A stretch of DNA of 6,379 bases from Caryophanales bacterium UBA7029 (GTDB taxonomy: Bacteria; Bacillota_I; Bacilli_A; RFN20; CAG-826): contig DLBE01000064.1 in the NCBI GenBank assembly GCA_002494205.1, positions 1-6,379 on the forward strand, in the 5' to 3' direction. Below the pieces are notes generated by a model that had not been told where the DNA came from, made no database searches, and saw only the letters and a list, made by a program, of their open reading frames with translations. Positions 4,543-6,379 of the stretch are shown here, in pieces. The position numbers and the translations under genes were made by a program. How positions within the stretch are numbered: the first letter of the stretch is position 1; every line of letters starts with the position of its first letter.

Positions 4543-6379
4543 TTAACGATTTGACATGCCAGACTTTTTAATAATTTCGTCTTGGACATATCTTGGGCAT
4601 TCTCCATAGTGGGAGAATTGCATTGTGTAGTTACCACGACCTTGAGTAAATGAACGAAGGTCTGTAACGTAACCGAACATTTCTGATAATGGTACTTCTG
4701 CTTCAACAATCTTAGCGTTTCCACGTTGAGTTTCACCAGTCATATTTCCTCTTCTACGAGTAATATCACCAATGACATCACCATAGTATTGTTCTGGGAC
4801 TGTAACTTCAATCTTCATGATAGGTTCAAGAATGACTGGGTTACATTTTTTAGCAGCTTCTTTAAGTGCAAGTGAGGCAGCAACTTTGTATGCAGCTTCG
4901 CTGGAGTCGACATCGTGGCTAGAACCATCGAATAAAGTTGCTTTGATATCGATTGCTTGGAAGCCGGCGACTAAGCCTCTTCTCATTGCATCAACTAAGC
5001 CGTCACATGTTGGTTTAATGAATTCTCTTGGAACTGCACCACCGACAACGGCATCAACGAATTCGAAGCCTTTGCCTGGGTTTGGTTCAAAGCGAATCCA
5101 AACGTGACCGTATTGACCATGGCCACCAGACTGTTTGATGTATTTACCTTCGCACTCTGCAGTAGCACGGATTGTTTCTTTATATCCGACTTGTGGAGCA
5201 CCAACGTTAACATCAACTTTGAATTCTCTTCTAAGTCTTTCGACTAAGACATCAAGGTGAAGTTCACCAACACCAGCGATAATGGTTTGACCAGTTTCTT
5301 GGTTAGTGTGAACTTTAAATGTTGGGTCTTCTTCTGCAAGTTTAGCAAGGGCAATACCCATCTTTTCTTGGTCTGCCTTGGTTTTTGGTTCGATAGCTTC
5401 TTCAATAACTGGCTCTGGGAATTCCATTCTTTCAAGAATGACAGGATGTTTTTCATCACAGAGAGTATCGCCAGTTGTAGTAGATTTTAAACCGACAACT
5501 GCGCCGATATCACCAGCGTGGAGTGCATCGACTTCTTCACGGTGGTTAGAGTGCATAAGGACGACACGAGCAATACGTTCTTTTTGATCCTTAGTTGAGT
5601 TAAGGACATAAGAACCTGCTGTGAGAACACCAGAGTAAACTCTGACGTATGCAAGTCTACCAATGAATGGGTCGGTTGCAATCTTGAATGCTAGGGCGAC
5701 TAATGGTTCTTTATCGTCTGCGTGAACATGGAATTCAGTACCATCTAAGAGTTCGCCTTTTGCAGGTGGGATATCAACTGGAGATGGTAAATAATCAACA
5801 ACACCATCAAGAAGAAGTTGAATACCTTTGTTTTTGTAAGCAGAACCACAGAATACTGGGAAGAATTCACCAGTGAGAACTGCTTTACGGATTGTTGATT
5901 TAATCATGTCGACTGGGACTTCTTGGCCCTCAAGTACTAACATCATTAAGTCATCATCGAAACCTGCTAATGCTTCGAGAAGTTTTTGTCTATATTCAGC
6001 AACTTTATCCTTATATTCTTCTGGAATTGGCTCTTCGTGTGGTGGTTCATTGACATCGTCAGTGTAGACCCAAGCTTTCATTTCGACTAAATCGATACAG
6101 CCTTTAAGTGTAGATTCAATTCCGATAGGATATTGGACAGCTGCTGCATTAGCAGCAAGTCTTTCGTGAAGTGAGCGGACGCTCATTTCGAAGTCAGCGC
6201 CGATAGCATCGAGTTTGTTAACAAAGACGATACGTGGGACACCATATTTTGAACCTTGTCTCCAGACAGTTTCTGTTTGAGGTTCAACACCATTTTTTCC
6301 ATCAAGAACGGTGACAGCACCATCTAAGACACGAAGTGAACGTTCAACTTCAACAGTGAAGTCGACGTGCCCTGGAGTG
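4543..6379 (-). CDS. fusA: Elongation factor G, partial at 5' end
   Basis: Cytoplasmic ribosomal translocase GTPase. The 611 codons present start inside the G3 motif (TPGHVDF) and run to the end; about 80 N-terminal residues with the P-loop and switch I are beyond the window. Visible: VFVNKLD (G4; most family members have NKMD), CGSAYKNKG (G5) and domain II. Domain III follows with GVGELHLDVLVERLRREF, then domain IV with GGHGQYGHVWI and the tip loop HDVDSSEAAYK, whose histidine corresponds to the E. coli His583 region important for translocation. Domain V has YYGDVIGDITRRRG and SFTQGRGNYTM. The end DEIIKKSGMSNR and TAA stop are normal. The Met at 6186 is internal, not a start, since conserved G-domain sequence continues in frame to the window edge. 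tuf follows, so this is canonical str-operon EF-G (upstream neighbours expected to be rpsG and rpsL), not a resistance paralogue. Confidence 0.98.
   Translation of the reverse strand, partial: TPGHVDFTVEVERSLRVLDGAVTVLDGKNGVEPQTETVWRQGSKYGVPRIVFVNKLDAIGADFEMSVRSLHERLAANAAAVQYPIGIESTLKGCIDLVEMKAWVYTDDVNEPPHEEPIPEEYKDKVAEYRQKLLEALAGFDDDLMMLVLEGQEVPVDMIKSTIRKAVLTGEFFPVFCGSAYKNKGIQLLLDGVVDYLPSPVDIPPAKGELLDGTEFHVHADDKEPLVALAFKIATDPFIGRLAYVRVYSGVLTAGSYVLNSTKDQKERIARVVLMHSNHREEVDALHAGDIGAVVGLKSTTTGDTLCDEKHPVILERMEFPEPVIEEAIEPKTKADQEKMGIALAKLAEEDPTFKVHTNQETGQTIIAGVGELHLDVLVERLRREFKVDVNVGAPQVGYKETIRATAECEGKYIKQSGGHGQYGHVWIRFEPNPGKGFEFVDAVVGGAVPREFIKPTCDGLVDAMRRGLVAGFQAIDIKATLFDGSSHDVDSSEAAYKVAASLALKEAAKKCNPVILEPIMKIEVTVPEQYYGDVIGDITRRRGNMTGETQRGNAKIVEAEVPLSEMFGYVTDLRSFTQGRGNYTMQFSHYGECPRYVQDEIIKKSGMSNR

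Noticed and set aside
4521..4736. 71-codon minus-strand frame across the end of fusA and the fusA-tuf gap
   Set aside because: It lies almost wholly out of frame within fusA domain V coding sequence, with no start signal and no recognisable product.
4074..5876. Several plus-strand and alternate minus-frame open frames within tuf and fusA
   Set aside because: They overlap two of the most conserved genes in bacteria, show no recognisable domains, and arise because these codon-biased genes have few stops in other frames.
4543..6186. fusA starting at the Met at 6186
   Set aside because: The frame continues upstream through VFVNKLD and TPGHVDF, conserved EF-G G-domain motifs, to the window edge. 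The gene is simply cut by the window.
1..6379. CRISPR arrays, mobile elements, tRNA or rRNA genes, and defence systems
   Set aside because: No regularly spaced repeats, transposase or integrase motifs, tRNA cloverleaf or rRNA signatures were seen on either strand. Coding genes fill nearly all the window.

Overview
All protein-coding sequence in this window lies on the minus strand. The window suggests a low-GC Bacillota, most likely a Mollicutes-like or Erysipelotrichia-like lineage of the Bacilli. The reasons are: AT-rich non-coding DNA, AGGAGG-type ribosome binding sites, EF-Tu and EF-G of Firmicutes type (EF-Tu ends GSGSVTEILK), and a sugar-importer ATPase with a large insertion of the kind I recall from mycoplasma MsmK/UgpC proteins. 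No coding sequence here needs a reassigned code: tryptophans are TGG. The four visible stops are two TAA and two TAG. Species cannot be named from this.

Reading in the direction of transcription (right to left): 6379-4543 is fusA (EF-G), missing its N-terminal ~80 residues. A 94-base gap follows, with a palindrome, a candidate sigma-A promoter and a strong ribosome binding site. Then comes tuf (EF-Tu, 4448-3270, complete). Together these are the end of a str-type operon (rpsL-rpsG-fusA-tuf), closed by a strong intrinsic terminator at 3225-3250. Immediately behind it a second unit begins: two overlapping, paralogous RDD-domain membrane proteins (3189-2122 and 2156-1092). Each has an unusually large loop between its first two membrane segments, predicted to lie outside the cell. 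A second intrinsic terminator (1045-1076) closes this unit. After a 119-base gap with two short palindromes and an AGGAGG site, a third unit begins: the ATP-binding subunit of a MalK/MsmK/UgpC-type ABC sugar importer (972-1). It runs off the window just after its H-loop.

The translation genes form a functional pair: EF-Tu delivers aminoacyl-tRNA and EF-G translocates. The RDD pair and the ABC ATPase have no evident link to translation or, given the intervening terminator, to each other. I see no phage, transposon, CRISPR, toxin-antitoxin or defence genes, and no RNA gene. The most unusual items are the ~125-residue, internally duplicated coiled-coil insertion in the ABC ATPase, and the tandem RDD paralogues sharing a conserved, uncharacterised outer domain.
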